Assembly: GCA_013399875.1 (NCBI GenBank)
Contig: VXAZ01006878.1
Location: 62,001-126,000 of the forward strand
Direction: 5' to 3'
Source: Gymnorhina tibicen
Taxonomy: Eukaryota > Chordata > Aves > Passeriformes > Artamidae
DNA length: 64,000 bases
Shown: one piece after another, positions 62,905 through 64,000 of the stretch
How positions within the stretch are numbered: the stretch's first letter is position 1
Layout: the number at the start of each line of letters is the position of its first letter
The notes under the pieces: model-generated
Seen by the model: the letters and a program-made list of their open reading frames with translations, nothing else
Database searches by the model: none
What the model was told of the DNA's origin: nothing
Program-made: the position numbers and the translations under genes

Positions 62905-64000
62905 AAAGAAATGTAACATTGTACCAATGCTTCAAAAAGGGTACATGGAACAACCCAGGTAATTACAGTTGTGTCAGATTGACATTGATCCCAGGCGAAA
63001 TAATGGCATGGCTGACACAGCTATCAAATAGTAAAGACATACAGGAGGGTAATGCAATTAATGCCAATCAATGTAGTTTTCTGAAAAAACTATATTTCTT
63101 GTCAGATAATCCTGATGTCTTTTTTATGAGATTACAAGTTTGGTACAGAAAGGTACTAGTTTTGATGTAATAGACTTCTATAACTCTTGAGTTTGTGCTG
63201 CATGGCATGTTATTAGGAAACCAAGATGATACAAGCTCAAACCAGAACTTATTAAAATGATAAAACCTGAATGAATATTAGGTGTTAAAATGTGTTCATG
63301 AATGGGAAGATCAAGCTGGGCTGTTTCTAGTGGGCCAAGCACATATGATTTGCTGAGTTTCAGCTGTTTGATAATTCTAGGAACAACGTGGAAGAAGATG
63401 TACTCATTACCGATAAAGTTTTCAGATTTCACATTTTGAGGGAGTGCTAAACCATGAATAGGACTGATCAGTGATACAGAACAATCTGGATTGCTTGATA
63501 GCAGGGTGTGAGACAAAAGTAAAGTCAAATGTGTGGGAACAAAGGCCACAGATTGGTTCTATTTTTAGAGTCAGTGATTCAGAGATATGCTGGGGTCCTA
63601 GTTTATCACTCACTGAACATTTATGCCAAAAATATGTGACATAGGTTTTGGGGACCTTGAGTAAAATTAACTGTATAACCTTTGTGATTTGTGCTGATGA
63701 GACTGTTACCAGAATATTGCATGTGGCTTTTACAGGGATGTTAAAAAATTGGGGATGATTCAGGCAAAATTCCCAAGAATGATTAAGCAATTGAGAGTCA
63801 TGCACATAATGGAAGATTTCAGAATACCATAAATACAGTTTGAGTTAAAGAAGCAGAAAGAGCCTTGATTAGGTTCTTACATACACTTTTGCAAAAAATA
63901 AACATTGCAAATGGCTCTTCAATCTGTTGAAATGAGCTGAGAGGATCTTGATGCAGCCTGAACCTTGACAACCTCAACCTTGAAATTAGGCACCAGTTTC
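62905..64000 (+). mobile_element. decayed CR1-like LINE ORF2 (reverse transcriptase) remnant
   Basis: The frame at 62919-63170 reads CFKKGTWNNPGNYSCVRLTL then IPGEIM, matching the CR1 ORF2 block 'FKKG..DPGNYRPVSLTSVPGKIME'. About 40 residues later, NQCSFLKK corresponds to 'SQHGFMKGKS'. DNA around 63585-63625 (GATATGCTGGGGTCCTAG, then 'tcactgaaca') matches the block coding 'KDLGVLVD..LNMS'. Near 63710 PEYCMW matches 'HLEYCVQ', and DVKKLGMIQAKFPRMIKQL matches 'DVDKLEKIQRRATKMIKGL'. NLNLEIRHQF at the right edge fits the distal block. The order and spacing agree with one element. Stops and frameshifts are many, and the region between 63171 and 63580 is barely recognisable. It probably continues past the window. 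The 123- and 127-codon minus-strand frames over it are not genes. Confidence 0.75.

Overview
The window looks like AT-rich, non-coding nuclear DNA from a bird. The evidence is the interspersed repeats. There are many short CR1 LINE 3' ends with the avian ATTCTATG-type tail, and one long terminal repeat of the avian ERVL type. I saw no bacterial or viral gene organisation, no CpG island, no rRNA and no convincing tRNA. I could not support any cellular protein-coding gene. The longest open frame (170 codons, minus strand, 17594-18106) is about what chance gives in 64 kb and matches no family I recognise. The window is best read as a gene desert or the inside of a very large intron. A short exon cannot be excluded by eye.

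Layout. 1-5.2 kb: unique DNA with three CR1 fragments (619, 1638, 2598). 5.2-5.3 kb: a (TTCCC)n array broken by a 17-base copy of sequence from 2.4 kb upstream and by the only ambiguous base noticed in the window. 5.3-19.4 kb: mostly unique, with one CR1 at 8054, a perfect 12-bp hairpin at 8355 and a 20-bp tandem duplication at 15031. 19.4-25.4 kb: five CR1 remnants, two of them of a much older type. 25.4-36.9 kb: unique DNA, an AT-rich TATAG-like tract at 29.4 kb, a 13-bp hairpin at 28.6 kb, and three CR1 copies, two of them about 500 bp. 36.9-47.8 kb: no repeat recognised. 47.8-48.3 kb: a 3'-truncated ERVL-type LTR abutting a CR1 fragment. 48.3-58.9 kb: three CR1 copies and two MIR/L2-like ancient remnants. 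59.2 kb: a 119-nt pure pyrimidine tract of TTTC then TTCC units. 62.9 kb to the right edge: a decayed reverse-transcriptase (ORF2) remnant of an old CR1-like LINE, probably continuing beyond the window.

No set of genes works together here. The content is layered transposon insertion over a long time: old CR1/L2/MIR-like remnants, then younger CR1 3' ends, then the LTR. Several repeat-free stretches rich in homeodomain-type TTAATTA cores are possible conserved non-coding elements, but that is inference and needs alignment to other birds. I did not find a new biological system. The oddest item is the interrupted repeat at 5.2 kb, which may be an assembly artefact.
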